Part shown: positions 35,805 to 44,834 of the stretch, piece by piece
Position numbering within the stretch: the stretch's first letter is position 1
Layout of the letters: each line of letters opens with the position of its first letter
Source of the DNA: Fodinibius salipaludis
GTDB taxonomy: Bacteria > Bacteroidota > Rhodothermia > Balneolales > Balneolaceae
Direction of reading: 5' to 3'
Length of the DNA: 64,000 nucleotides
Assembly: GCF_002287075.1 (NCBI RefSeq)
Contig: NZ_NSKE01000004.1
Coordinates: forward strand, 248,001 to 312,000
Program-made: the position numbers and the translations under genes
Notes under the pieces: model-generated
The model's database searches: none
What the model saw: the letters and a program-made list of their open reading frames with translations, nothing else
What the model was told of the DNA's origin: nothing

Positions 35805-37424
35805 CTACTCCACAAATTCAAAATTATCAGCATCGAACAGACCCTTATCGCTTATTTTGAGACTGGGAATTACCAGCAGCGCCATAAAGGAGATCAGCAT
35901 AAAGGGAGAGTTCAGCTCACTGCCCATCTCCCGGGCCATGCGACTCAGCTTCTCATAATGAGCGGCCACCTCTTCCCCGGGACGGTCACTCATCAGTCCT
36001 GCTATCGGAAGGGGCAACACTTCTTCTTTATCAGCCGACACGGCCGATAGCCCGCCCTCATGTTCCATCACCAAGTTCACGGCTTTGCTCAGATATTCGT
36101 CGGAACTTCCTACGACAATCACGTTGTGGGAATCATGAGCTACCGATGAGGCAATGGCACCTTCGCGGATACCGAAGTTCTTAATAAATGCGGTGGCGGG
36201 CGGGACTTTTTCGTACCGGTTAACAACCGCTACTTTCAGAATATCCCGAGAAAGGTCTGTTTGCAACTTGCCATTTTGTATTGGCAACCGCTCGGTTGAT
36301 TTCCCGGTAACAAGTTGTCCGTCTTGTGCCACAATTACCGGGTATTGGTCATCCTGACCGGCCTCAATCATAAAATCATCCGGTGTGCAGGTGTTAGAGA
36401 CAAAGTTATTAATAGGTTTTACATCAACATCGGGAATATGCACGGTTTCTCCGTTCAGCACGCAATGGCCGTTAATCCAGGTTTGTCGTACATGCATTGA
36501 ATCCGGATCGTCAACAACGATGAAATCAGCGGGGTCTCCTTCCCGCAACAGCCCTACATCAAGGCCGTAATGCTGTACCGGCGTCACGCAGCACGCTTCA
36601 AGGGTGTCAAAGAGATCATGGCCCTGATCCAGCGTTCGGGCTACCAGCTCGTTAATATGTCCCACGACCAAGTCGTCGGGATGCTTATCGTCCGAGCAGA
36701 ACATAATTTTTCCGGCATAATCATCCAGCAACGAAATGAGCGCATCGTAATTTTTGGCGGCACTGCCCTCACGGATTGCAATCTTCATGCCGTGTTTCAA
36801 CTTATCGAGGGCTTCCTCTTTGGTATAGCATTCGTGATCGGTGGTGATACCAGCTTCAGCATATTGTGCCGCTTTCTCTCCCTTTAGTCCGGGAGCGTGA
36901 CCGTCTACCGGTTTCCCGCGATCAAGTGCCGCACTAATCTTGGACTGCACTTCTTTATCACCGTTCAGCACACCCGGCCAGTTCATCATCTCCGCGAGGT
37001 ACAGAATGTCATCGCGATCCAACAGCTCACTTACGGCCTCCGTATCGAGCTCAGAACCCGCGGTCTCAAACGGAGTGGCGGGCACACACGACGGTGCCCC
37101 GAAATAGAATTTAAAAGGCACCTTCTTCCCGTTCTTGATCATAAAATTTACGCCGTCTTTACCACAGACGTTGGCAATTTCGTGGGGATCAGAGACCGTA
37201 GCTACGGTACCGTGGCGTACCGCCAGCCGGGCAAAAGCCGAAGGCACCAGCATAGAGCTTTCGATATGGATATGGGAATCCACAAAGCCGGGCATGATAT
37301 ACTGTTCGGGCACTTCACCATCGACTTCACGCACCACATTAATCACTCCTTCTTTCAGTTCCACTTCGCCGTTAAAACGCCGATGGTTAATGACGTCCAG
37401 AACAATACCTCGTATTTTCTCCAT
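35805..37424 (-). CDS. ade: Adenine deaminase
   Basis: Deaminates adenine to hypoxanthine in purine salvage. It is an amidohydrolase-superfamily enzyme with the metal-binding HIHIESS near residue 51. It also has TVATVSDPHEIANVCG, FYFGAPSCVPATPFET, the DGHAPGL block and FCSDDKHPDDL, all typical for the AdeC class. The C-terminal adenine deaminase domain includes ASSVAHDSHNVIVVGSS. The length of 539 aa is normal. The upstream DUF3185 gene ends 4 bp before its ATG, so the two are probably cotranscribed. Confidence 0.95.
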   Translation of the reverse strand: MEKIRGIVLDVINHRRFNGEVELKEGVINVVREVDGEVPEQYIMPGFVDSHIHIESSMLVPSAFARLAVRHGTVATVSDPHEIANVCGKDGVNFMIKNGKKVPFKFYFGAPSCVPATPFETAGSELDTEAVSELLDRDDILYLAEMMNWPGVLNGDKEVQSKISAALDRGKPVDGHAPGLKGEKAAQYAEAGITTDHECYTKEEALDKLKHGMKIAIREGSAAKNYDALISLLDDYAGKIMFCSDDKHPDDLVVGHINELVARTLDQGHDLFDTLEACCVTPVQHYGLDVGLLREGDPADFIVVDDPDSMHVRQTWINGHCVLNGETVHIPDVDVKPINNFVSNTCTPDDFMIEAGQDDQYPVIVAQDGQLVTGKSTERLPIQNGKLQTDLSRDILKVAVVNRYEKVPPATAFIKNFGIREGAIASSVAHDSHNVIVVGSSDEYLSKAVNLVMEHEGGLSAVSADKEEVLPLPIAGLMSDRPGEEVAAHYEKLSRMAREMGSELNSPFMLISFMALLVIPSLKISDKGLFDADNFEFVE

Positions 37425-37428
37425 TCTT

Positions 37429-37632
37429 TTAGTTTATCTTTTCTCGAAAAAATCCCATGAGTCCGCCTATTGTAGCCGCAGCACCACCGACAATCATCCA
37501 GATAGCTTTATCGGAGCCCGATCCCCCAAATAGTTGATCCACTTCTGAACTAAACGACTGGTATTCCTGATATCCGAAATAGAGTAAAAGAATACCGCCT
37601 ACTAATAATATGGCCGAAATTATTTTTCTCAT
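37429..37632 (-). CDS. Small membrane protein, DUF3185-like
   Basis: A 67-aa protein with two hydrophobic helices: ISAILLVGGILLLYFGYQE at the start and AIWMIVGGAAATIGGLMG at the end. They are joined by a short SSEVDQLFGGSGSDK loop. This pattern matches DUF3185 inner-membrane proteins. The function is unknown. It sits directly upstream of ade with a 4-bp gap. Confidence 0.8.
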   Translation of the reverse strand: MRKIISAILLVGGILLLYFGYQEYQSFSSEVDQLFGGSGSDKAIWMIVGGAAATIGGLMGFFREKIN

Positions 37633-37708
37633 GATAATCCCTATTAAATGAATATTCTGATGGTTTTCCGAATAACAAAATGGAGCAAAGATTTTAAATA
37701 TCCCAAAA

Positions 37709-39940
37709 TCAGGCTAAAATATTTTCGTTGCCTGAGTCTGCTACAAATACGCAGGCCGATTGGGTAGTTTCCACATACGATCTAAGCTGTTCCAGGTCCG
37801 GATCATTAGGTAATCCCATAAGATCAAGATCGGCTTGCGGGGCGTTCTGCAATGCTTCGTTAAAAGTCCCAACCTCCACATGTTTGAGAACATCCGGCAA
37901 ACGGGCCGCATCCAGCAGGTTATCAAGATAGCGATAGGCTTCTTCAACCTGCGAATCTTCCACCACCGTAATCACTCTCATCTGTGCCTTCCAGTTCATC
38001 TTTAATTTATAGGCCGTCAACAGGGACAGATCTACATTACCAAGCTCCATACTCAGGTCCCAGTCGGGGCTCTGTTCTCGTATCCATACATTGATGGCAG
38101 AACTCCGGCCCAGCTGTGCTATAGGATCCTCAACATACAGCTGTATCCCCATGTTATTGTGCCGTGCCTCATTAATTATAGAGTGGATCTCCTCGTCGTA
38201 TCGTTTGTGGCTTGGCAATCGCAGGAAAAGTATATTAGGCTTGAAAAATGTACCTTGCAACGTCTGCAACGAAGTCAATACCGCCTGTCTAAAATCATCC
38301 GAATCAATAATACTCCATCGGGTATATACATTTTCCCGGCTGAACGACATTGCAAAATCCATTAGCGATTCCCCGAATTTACTGTGGTCTTTGGTACCTC
38401 CCATACCTACCAGTTTTACCGATCCCTTGGGATACACCAGGTTGCGGATAAGACTAAAGCTGCCTCGTAATTCACGGGCACTGCGCACCGGCACTAATAG
38501 GTTAGCTTTCCAGGCTCGTTCGTTATTTTCGGGAAGCAGTGAAACACGTTTGGCCGCCCATTCTGCTAACGAAACAAAAAGACCGCTTCGCATATCCCCG
38601 TAGGGTACCTTGAGTTTCCTGTTGGTAAGATATAGGTAGATAAGAATTACCAGGCTAAGAGCGATAAGGCCAAAGGTGGAGTTGATGATAAACATGGTGA
38701 ATAAACACCCCGCGGTTCCCAAAAAGGGAACAAGTTTGGGGATGGAAAACGTCGGACGAAAACTGATCATGTCCATCTGCTGCTCAATAAACACCACTAA
38801 ATTGATCATCATATAGGTAATCAAGAAGAACATAGTGATGAGCGGAGCAATGGTATTTAAATCCCGAAGCAGTAACGTAACTAATACCAATCCACCGGTA
38901 AGCAAGATAGCATTGCGGGGCTCCCCGTTTTCCGCAAGTTCCGAAAAGATATCTCCGCCGGGAAATATTTTATGATGACCCAGTGCCTGCAGAATACGCG
39001 GTGCCCCCACAATAGAGGCCAATGCCGAAGAAAAGGTAGCGCCCAGCAATCCTCCCAGTACCGCCGGTGCCCACAACGCATAGTCGATCATCACGTTATA
39101 GTTGCTTACCAGCTCATCAACCGGGGCGACCCTTGCCATCCAATAACCACTGGCCATATAAATAATATAGCTAATCGCGATGGCCGACAACGTACCAATC
39201 GGAATACTTTTCTTGGGATTCTTGAGCTCACCCGACATATTTGCTCCCGCCATAATACCCGTAGCCGCTGGAAACAGAACGGCAAAGACGACCCAGAAAC
39301 TTACCCCTTCAAAATTATTTTCGGGCGCACCCGGGAACGCTCCCCACCACTGGATGCTGTGCTCCATCGCGCCTGTAAATACTGTGGCTCCCACCGATAT
39401 CAGCGCGCCCATAATTACGGCCAGAATAATATACTGAATACGAAATGCCAGCTTGGCGCTTAAAAAGGCAATGATAAAAAGGGTGGCAAATACCGCTATG
39501 TCCACTAAAATGGCATAATGGTCGGGAAAGATATACAGCCACCCTTCCCTGAAACCGAAAATATACATGGTGATGGCAAAGGTCTGCGCCAGATATAAAG
39601 GCACCCCCACGCTGCCTCCCACTTCTAAACCCAGCGACTGTGATATAATCGAGTAGGCTCCGCCCGCTTTAATACGAATATTGGTTGTAATACACGACAT
39701 AGAGAGGGCTGTAAAAGTCACAATCACAAAAGCGAGTGTGATAATAAGCCATCCCCCCATCAGGCCGGCGTTCCCGATAACCCAGCCTTGGCGCAGAAAC
39801 AAGATAACGCCCAAAATGGTAAGTAAGGTTGGAACAAATACTCCCCCAAACGTCCCGTACTTTTGCTGCACGGTGGACTCTCGTTCTTCAACCTGTTCTT
39901 GCAGCGTTGCTTCTCCCGGAGTTTGCTCAGCCATACGCAA
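37709..39940 (-). CDS. APC-superfamily cation-chloride-cotransporter-like permease (SLC12-like)
   Basis: A 743-aa integral membrane protein. It begins after a short polar tail with KYGTFGGVFVPTLLTILGVI and LFLRQGWVIGNAG, the start of TM1 in Na-K-Cl cotransporters. It continues with IRAGG-like IKAGGAYSIISQSLGLEVGG. About 12 TM helices fill residues 25-450. The remaining 290 residues form a soluble domain with USP-like strands (ANLLVPVRSARELRGS). Bacterial SLC12 homologues transport ions or amino acids. Chloride-coupled potassium/sodium movement would fit a halophile, but the substrate is inference. Confidence 0.85.
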   Translation of the reverse strand: MRMAEQTPGEATLQEQVEERESTVQQKYGTFGGVFVPTLLTILGVILFLRQGWVIGNAGLMGGWLIITLAFVIVTFTALSMSCITTNIRIKAGGAYSIISQSLGLEVGGSVGVPLYLAQTFAITMYIFGFREGWLYIFPDHYAILVDIAVFATLFIIAFLSAKLAFRIQYIILAVIMGALISVGATVFTGAMEHSIQWWGAFPGAPENNFEGVSFWVVFAVLFPAATGIMAGANMSGELKNPKKSIPIGTLSAIAISYIIYMASGYWMARVAPVDELVSNYNVMIDYALWAPAVLGGLLGATFSSALASIVGAPRILQALGHHKIFPGGDIFSELAENGEPRNAILLTGGLVLVTLLLRDLNTIAPLITMFFLITYMMINLVVFIEQQMDMISFRPTFSIPKLVPFLGTAGCLFTMFIINSTFGLIALSLVILIYLYLTNRKLKVPYGDMRSGLFVSLAEWAAKRVSLLPENNERAWKANLLVPVRSARELRGSFSLIRNLVYPKGSVKLVGMGGTKDHSKFGESLMDFAMSFSRENVYTRWSIIDSDDFRQAVLTSLQTLQGTFFKPNILFLRLPSHKRYDEEIHSIINEARHNNMGIQLYVEDPIAQLGRSSAINVWIREQSPDWDLSMELGNVDLSLLTAYKLKMNWKAQMRVITVVEDSQVEEAYRYLDNLLDAARLPDVLKHVEVGTFNEALQNAPQADLDLMGLPNDPDLEQLRSYVETTQSACVFVADSGNENILA

Positions 39941-40168
39941 TCAACTATTTATTTTAGCTTGACTTCGAAATAACAATAAACAAAACTTCAAAAAAATGTT
40001 ATAACTTTACTTAATTTTTTTTGAAAAAAATGAATACCTCAATCGTTTCAATAGGTTGTTTTTCTATCTTGAATATAAATTCTTACTCAGTATAATTCGA
40101 AAGTCTTACCCAAAACCGTACCTTTAGGTATTGTATAGATCTCGAACTCCCATCTTATCCCATAATTC

Positions 40169-40639
40169 ATGAGAAACGACGACGTTATCCAAAGCATTCG
40201 CTATATGCTTGATCTTAACGATAATGAAATAGCTCATATCCTAAAGCTTCGGGGATACAAACCCGAACGAGGGGAAGTAGCCCAGATTTTTAAGAGTCAG
40301 AACCTGCCCGACGATGAAAAGGGAGAAGATTGCAGTCACGTTCTCATGGCTCATTTTTTAGATGGCCTTATCTACCATAAACGCGGCAAAAGCAAAAAAC
40401 ATCCTCCGCGACCCATCAAAACACCGGTCACCAACAACATCGTGCTTAAAAAACTTCGGGTGGCCTTTGAACTACGCGAAAATGATATGCACAACATCCT
40501 GGAACGGGGTGGCTTTTCGATATCCAAGCACGAGATGAGTGCTCTTTTCCGTCGCAAGGGGCATGATAATTACCGGGAGTGTGGTGATCAGATTTTGCGG
40601 TATTTCTTAAAGGGATTAACAGAACGAGTGAGAAATTGA
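40169..40639 (+). CDS. yehS: DUF1456 (YehS-like) protein
   Basis: A 156-aa protein made of two tandem copies of the DUF1456 module. Copy one is RNDDVIQSIRYMLDLNDNEI and copy two is TNNIVLKKLRVAFELRENDM. Each is followed by a HIL(K/E)-x-G-G/Y-F/K-x4-E hairpin (residues 1-70 and 88-156). The family is widespread, cytosolic and of unknown function. It stands alone, divergent from the SLC12-like gene. Confidence 0.9.
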   Translation: MRNDDVIQSIRYMLDLNDNEIAHILKLRGYKPERGEVAQIFKSQNLPDDEKGEDCSHVLMAHFLDGLIYHKRGKSKKHPPRPIKTPVTNNIVLKKLRVAFELRENDMHNILERGGFSISKHEMSALFRRKGHDNYRECGDQILRYFLKGLTERVRN

Positions 40640-41036
40640 TTATGTATTATAATATTTCCAGAAGTCTTAAAAATAAGATGTGAATTTTTCCCATTGGCGT
40701 ATTCCAAGATGGCTATTCATTTTTTGTGACCAAAAAACGAATACAAAAAGTCTCGGGAGAATCGTAGATATTGTACTTTTTATAATTGGCAGTAAGCTTT
40801 TTGCTCTAAAACGTCCACTGCTTTTTCGAATTCCTTTCCCGCGATTCACCCCGAACCCCAAATATACCCTCGAGAATTCTGATCCGTCTCGGAGCAAGCG
40901 AAGCCGTACCGTCCGCAAACAGCATTTTTTAATTCAATTTCCTTATTAACTCCCCCTGCAAAATCCTTATATTAATCGCTTGACTAAATGTCTGCACATT
41001 CCTCATTGATAATTCCTAATTCTTAATTCAAGTCTC
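40640..41036. repeat. Gene-free region with GACCAAAAAACGAA-type repeat
   Basis: The stretch 40715-40925 contains TTTTTTGTGACCAAAAAACG, GGGAGAATCGTAGAT, CCCGCGATTCACCCCGAACC, GAGAATTCTGATCCGTCTC and GGAGCAAGCGAAGC. The same blocks in the same order recur at 44488-44705. Parts (GAATTCTGA and the T-rich tail in reverse orientation) relate it to the long hairpin elements. Just before ettA are CTAATTCTTAATTC direct repeats. Confidence 0.65.
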
Positions 41037-42707
41037 GTGAGCGACCAAAAAATTATTTTTTCGATGGAGGGCGTAAGCAAAGTATACAAGCCCAACAACT
41101 ACGTTCTCAAAGATATTTACCTCTCCTTTTTTCACGGAGCCAAAATCGGTGTACTCGGTAATAACGGTTCCGGGAAAAGCACCCTGCTGAATATTATTGC
41201 AGGAAATGATGAGGAATATCAGGGCAAAATATCGCGAAATAAAGGTATTACTTTCGGGATGCTTCCGCAGGAGCCCAAACTCGATCCCGATAAGACGGTC
41301 AAGGAAATTGTTGAAGAGGGCGTACAGGAGCAGATCGATCTGTTGGCTGAATATGAGGAAGTAAATGCCGCTTTCGGTGATCCCGATGCCGACTTTGAGA
41401 AACTGATTGAAAAGCAGGAAAAACTGCAGGAGAAGATCGAACATATCGGGGCGTGGGATCTCGACAGCAAATTGGACCAAGCCATGGATGCTTTGCGCAC
41501 GCCTCCGGGTGACACCTCCGTAGAAGTACTTTCTGGTGGTGAAGCACGTCGCGTTGCACTGTGTCGATTGCTACTTAAAAAACCGGATGTACTTCTGCTC
41601 GATGAGCCTACTAATCACCTCGATGCCGAATCCGTGGCCTGGCTCGAACAGCACCTGGATCGTTATGAAGGGACGGTAATTGCCGTAACGCACGATCGGT
41701 ATTTCCTTGATAATGTTGCGGGATGGATTCTGGAACTTGACCGCGGCGAAGGTATTCCGTTTGAAGGCAATTACAGCTCGTGGCTGGATCAGAAGAAAAA
41801 GCGATTGGAACAGGAGGAAAAACAGGAGTCGAAGCGGCAAAAAACGCTGCAAAAAGAGCTGGAATGGATACAGCAAAACCCCAAAGGCCGACGATCCAAA
41901 AGCAAGGCACGAATCAACCAGTACGAGGAGCTGCTATCCGAGGAACGTCGAAAGCAGCGGGAGGATATGGAAATTTTTATTCCCGCCGGTCCGCGATTGG
42001 GTGATAAAGTGATTGAAGCAAATGATGTTTCGAAGGGCTATGATGATCGACTGCTTATTGAAGAAATGAATTTCAGTCTGCCACCCGGCGGGATTGTCGG
42101 TGTCATTGGTCCCAACGGCGCAGGAAAATCAACGCTCTTTAAGATGATTACCGGTGAAGAAGAACCGGACAGTGGTAGCATAGAAATTGGCAAAAGTGTT
42201 GAGCTTGGCTACGTGAATCAAAAACGTCCACTTGATCCCCAAAAAACCATTTGGGAGGAAATTTCGGGCGGCAAGGATACAATCAAGCTGGGCAATCGTG
42301 AAGTAAACTCAAGAGCTTACACGGCCCGTTTTAACTTCAGTGGCAGCGATCAGCAAAAACGGTGCAGCGAAATTTCGGGCGGGGAACGAAATCGCGTGCA
42401 CCTGGCAAAGATGCTGAAAAAGGAATCTAATGTATTACTCCTTGATGAGCCGACCAACGATCTGGACGTTCATACACTTCGGGCGCTGGAAGAAGCCCTG
42501 CTGGATTTTGCGGGCTGTGCTGTCGTTATTTCTCACGATCGTTGGTTTCTTGATCGTATCGCTACGCACATGCTGGCTTTTGAAGGCAACAGTCAGGTGT
42601 ATTGGTTTGAGGGCAATTACTCTGAATACGAAGAAAATCGTGAACAGCGACTGGGTTCAAAATATCATCCTGAACGCGTACAGTACAAAAAGCTGATGCG
42701 GGATTAA
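41037..42707 (+). CDS. ettA: Energy-dependent translational throttle protein EttA (ABC-F)
   Basis: A soluble ABC-F ATPase that binds the ribosomal E site and gates elongation according to the ATP/ADP ratio. Two ABC cassettes are present: Walker A GNNGSGKST (about residue 41) with signature LSGGEARRVAL, and Walker A GPNGAGKST (about 358) with signature ISGGERNRVHL. A charged linker (residues about 235-300) and the arm insertion in domain 1 mark the EttA subclass. The length of 556 aa is typical. The start is GTG (coding MSDQKIIFSMEGVSKVY); no upstream ATG is in frame. Confidence 0.95.
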   Translation: MSDQKIIFSMEGVSKVYKPNNYVLKDIYLSFFHGAKIGVLGNNGSGKSTLLNIIAGNDEEYQGKISRNKGITFGMLPQEPKLDPDKTVKEIVEEGVQEQIDLLAEYEEVNAAFGDPDADFEKLIEKQEKLQEKIEHIGAWDLDSKLDQAMDALRTPPGDTSVEVLSGGEARRVALCRLLLKKPDVLLLDEPTNHLDAESVAWLEQHLDRYEGTVIAVTHDRYFLDNVAGWILELDRGEGIPFEGNYSSWLDQKKKRLEQEEKQESKRQKTLQKELEWIQQNPKGRRSKSKARINQYEELLSEERRKQREDMEIFIPAGPRLGDKVIEANDVSKGYDDRLLIEEMNFSLPPGGIVGVIGPNGAGKSTLFKMITGEEEPDSGSIEIGKSVELGYVNQKRPLDPQKTIWEEISGGKDTIKLGNREVNSRAYTARFNFSGSDQQKRCSEISGGERNRVHLAKMLKKESNVLLLDEPTNDLDVHTLRALEEALLDFAGCAVVISHDRWFLDRIATHMLAFEGNSQVYWFEGNYSEYEENREQRLGSKYHPERVQYKKLMRD

Positions 42708-42941
42708 AGACAGAATTCAGTTATCAGGAGTCAGAAGAGCTTTGATAGCTGTTCGGGCGTTGACTATTTCACATCTCGACTTTCGCCAACCACTAAAAAT
42801 TGCCCCTCTTGGAAAAGGTTCTGGGCCTGCGAGGTGAGTAGCTTCTGAGTACTGGCTCCTGAATTCTTCATTTAATTTACCCGTAATTTATCAATCTCCC
42901 GGGCAAGAATATGTTGAAGGAATCAATATAAACATAAACAA

Positions 42942-42998
42942 TGTCGATAAATTTATCTTATTTCGACACATATATAGTACGTGTCGATAGCTTCGACA
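42942..42998. repeat. Left compound inverted repeat flanking the Fic gene
   Basis: A 27-bp imperfect palindrome (42942-42968, TGTCGATAA to TTTCGACA), a 13-bp gap, and a 17-bp palindrome TGTCGATAGCTTCGACA (42982-42998). The reverse complement of the right-hand copy (44107-44163) has the same 27-13-17 layout, with 23 of 27 bases identical in the long unit. It lies 7 bp beyond the fic stop codon. Confidence 0.8.
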
Positions 42999-43005
42999 TT
43001 TATTA

Positions 43006-44094
43006 TTATTCACCGGAAAGTAGTTCGTATAGTCGCGTATTTCGATACAGCTGCTCACGTCCCACTTTCTTACTTTTAAGGATGCCGGCTTTTTCCAGCT
43101 CCGACAAATAATCACCAGCAGTCTGTCGTTGCGCAATACCACGGTCTACCAAGAATTTAATTTTACAATAAGGTTGCTCAAAAAGGAGTTCTATCAGCTC
43201 TTTTGAATAGACCCTGCTCGGCAGCTCTTGCCTGGCTTTTTCAAGCATTTCATCCATCAGGGTTCGGATTTCATTGATACGCTGCATCGCTTCTTTAGCT
43301 GTAACTTCCACCGCATCCAGCATAAACAACAGCCATGGTTCCCAGGCATTTTGCTCAGTAACTTCTCGCAACAATCGATAGTAATCCCCTTTTTTATGGA
43401 TAACATAATCGCTTAAATACAGAATTGGCAGATTCAGCAGATCTTTCATCACTAAAAATAAAATATTGACAATTCGGCCTGTGCGTCCATTTCCATCATC
43501 AAACGGATGGATAGCTTCGAATTGGTAATGAATCACCGCCATCTGTATCAACGGATCTACCTTTACAGACTTATCATGAATATAGTTTTCCAGGTTACTC
43601 AGTAATTTTCGAATCCGTTCTTCACCTTCAGGCGGCCAGTAAATAATATCTTTAGTATTCGGATTTGCAATCACCGTCCCGGGAGTATTACGGATCCCCA
43701 ACTCAGTTTGCTTAATGGTCTGCACCAAATCTATAAACAGGTTACTCGAAAGCGGACGATCATCCAGAGCATTAAACCCCTTCCACAAAGCTTCGCGATA
43801 ACGAAGTACTTCTTTTGTCTGCGGATCGTAATCGCGATCTTCGGCAGCAAAAGCTTCATACAGCCGGTCGTTAGTAGTAATGACATTTTCGATCTCCGAA
43901 CTGGCTTTTGCCTCCTGTAGGATAATCGAATTAATCAAAATAGATTGATTGGGTATCGTTTCTGCTTTTCCCTTAAGCTCGGCCAACGCACGATTTGCAC
44001 GAATTGCTGATTTCAACACAGCCGGTGTTTCCAGTTCTGTATCCGGCGGCAAAAGGGGCAGATCGTTATACGGTTTATTCGGATTGTGAGCCAT
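43006..44094 (-). CDS. Fic-domain protein with winged-helix C-terminus (class II)
   Basis: A Fic AMP-transferase. The catalytic loop HPFDDGNGRTGR is at about residues 193-204, matching H-x-F-x-D-G-N-G-R-x2-R. The inhibitory helix motif SSEIEN (about 64-70, S-x3-E-N) is in the N-terminal region, so it is a class II, self-inhibited enzyme. The C-terminal 90 residues resemble a winged helix (LVDRGIAQRQTAGDYLSELE, KAGILKSKKVGREQLY), which suggests DNA binding and autoregulation. No antitoxin gene is nearby. Near-identical compound palindromes flank both ends of the gene within 15 bp, an unusual packaging for a chromosomal fic gene. Confidence 0.93.
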   Translation of the reverse strand: MAHNPNKPYNDLPLLPPDTELETPAVLKSAIRANRALAELKGKAETIPNQSILINSIILQEAKASSEIENVITTNDRLYEAFAAEDRDYDPQTKEVLRYREALWKGFNALDDRPLSSNLFIDLVQTIKQTELGIRNTPGTVIANPNTKDIIYWPPEGEERIRKLLSNLENYIHDKSVKVDPLIQMAVIHYQFEAIHPFDDGNGRTGRIVNILFLVMKDLLNLPILYLSDYVIHKKGDYYRLLREVTEQNAWEPWLLFMLDAVEVTAKEAMQRINEIRTLMDEMLEKARQELPSRVYSKELIELLFEQPYCKIKFLVDRGIAQRQTAGDYLSELEKAGILKSKKVGREQLYRNTRLYELLSGE

Positions 44095-44106
44095 CTATAG
44101 AATATA

Positions 44107-44163
44107 TGTCTATAATTTTGACATGAACAACAAATATGTCGAAATATAATTAATTTATAGACA
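44107..44163. repeat. Right compound inverted repeat upstream of the Fic gene
   Basis: A 17-bp palindrome (TGTCTATAATTTTGACA, 44107-44123), a 13-bp gap, and a 27-bp palindrome (44137-44163, TGTCGAAATA to TTATAGACA). It is the mirror image of the left repeat. It lies 12 bp upstream of the fic start, so it could also act as an operator for the protein's winged helix. Confidence 0.8.
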
Positions 44164-44182
44164 TGTATTCAGTTTTTTTAGT

Positions 44183-44461
44183 TTACTTTGTTTTCCCGTC
44201 TAATAATGGTATTTCAGAATCTTCTCCTTCAGTCAGCTCATAGCCCCACTTTTTAAGCAGTGGCTTCTCCATGGATTCATCGCGATATTCATCGGGAATA
44301 AGAATAGGAATGCCATAGATTACCGGGAAGTAGCGGTTGCATTCAGGACAGCTCAAGAGCCCCTCGAGAATTTCACCTTCCTCCCCTTCGTTAATGATAT
44401 TAGCATTTAGATCGTGCTTGTCGATCGGGCAACATAGTTTTTCTAAGAGTTCTTTCGTCAT
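44183..44461 (-). CDS. Trm112-like (UPF0434) zinc protein
   Basis: A 92-aa protein with the Trm112/UPF0434 pattern: ELLEKLCCPIDKHDL at the N-terminus, a GLLSCPECNRYFPVIYGIPILIPDE zinc-ribbon and strand region, and an acidic C-terminal tail. Family members partner methyltransferases in eukaryotes and archaea; the bacterial role is unclear. It lies downstream of the TPP-riboswitch operon but 370 bp away across a repeat region, so it is probably separately transcribed. Confidence 0.87.
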   Translation of the reverse strand: MTKELLEKLCCPIDKHDLNANIINEGEEGEILEGLLSCPECNRYFPVIYGIPILIPDEYRDESMEKPLLKKWGYELTEGEDSEIPLLDGKTK

Positions 44462-44834
44462 TTAAATCTCATTTTTTTGGATGCAAAAATTGAATGTCCA
44501 TTTTTTGTCACCAAAAAACAGACGAAAAAAGTGCTGGGGGAATCGTAGATTTTGTTCTCAATAAAATGTTACATTAGTAGTTGCTCTAAGACGGAAAGTA
44601 GTTTTTTTGAATTTTTCCCGCGATTCGCCCCAGACCCCGATAACCCACCATATGAATTGTGAGCCGTCTCGGAGCAAGCGAAGCAGAGCCGTCCGAAAAT
44701 ATGCTTGTCTGAATGAGCAACGCGAATGAGTTTGCGTTTTTTCAGGCTCGATGAGCGACGCTCAGGCGAAGAATTCTCAGGTGGTGAGTTTTTTGGTTCG
44801 TTTTTTCCTCATTGAAAAAATGAACAGTAACATA
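44462..44834. repeat. Gene-free region with two dispersed-repeat modules
   Basis: The segment 44488-44705 repeats the block order of 40715-40925 (TTTTTTGTCACCAAAAAAC, GGAATCGTAGAT, CCCGCGATTCGCCCC, GGAGCAAGCGAAGC). The segment 44654-44822 is a hairpin-element relative with outer arms GAATTGTGA and GAATTCTCA and a tail GTGAGTTTTTTGGTTCG. It also holds ATGAGCGACGCTCAGGCGA-like short inverted repeats. No gene is visible. Confidence 0.65.

Noticed and set aside
39315-39542. Open frames opposite or out of frame within the SLC12-like gene
   Set aside because: They are typical shadows in a long real gene, with no independent start context or motif.
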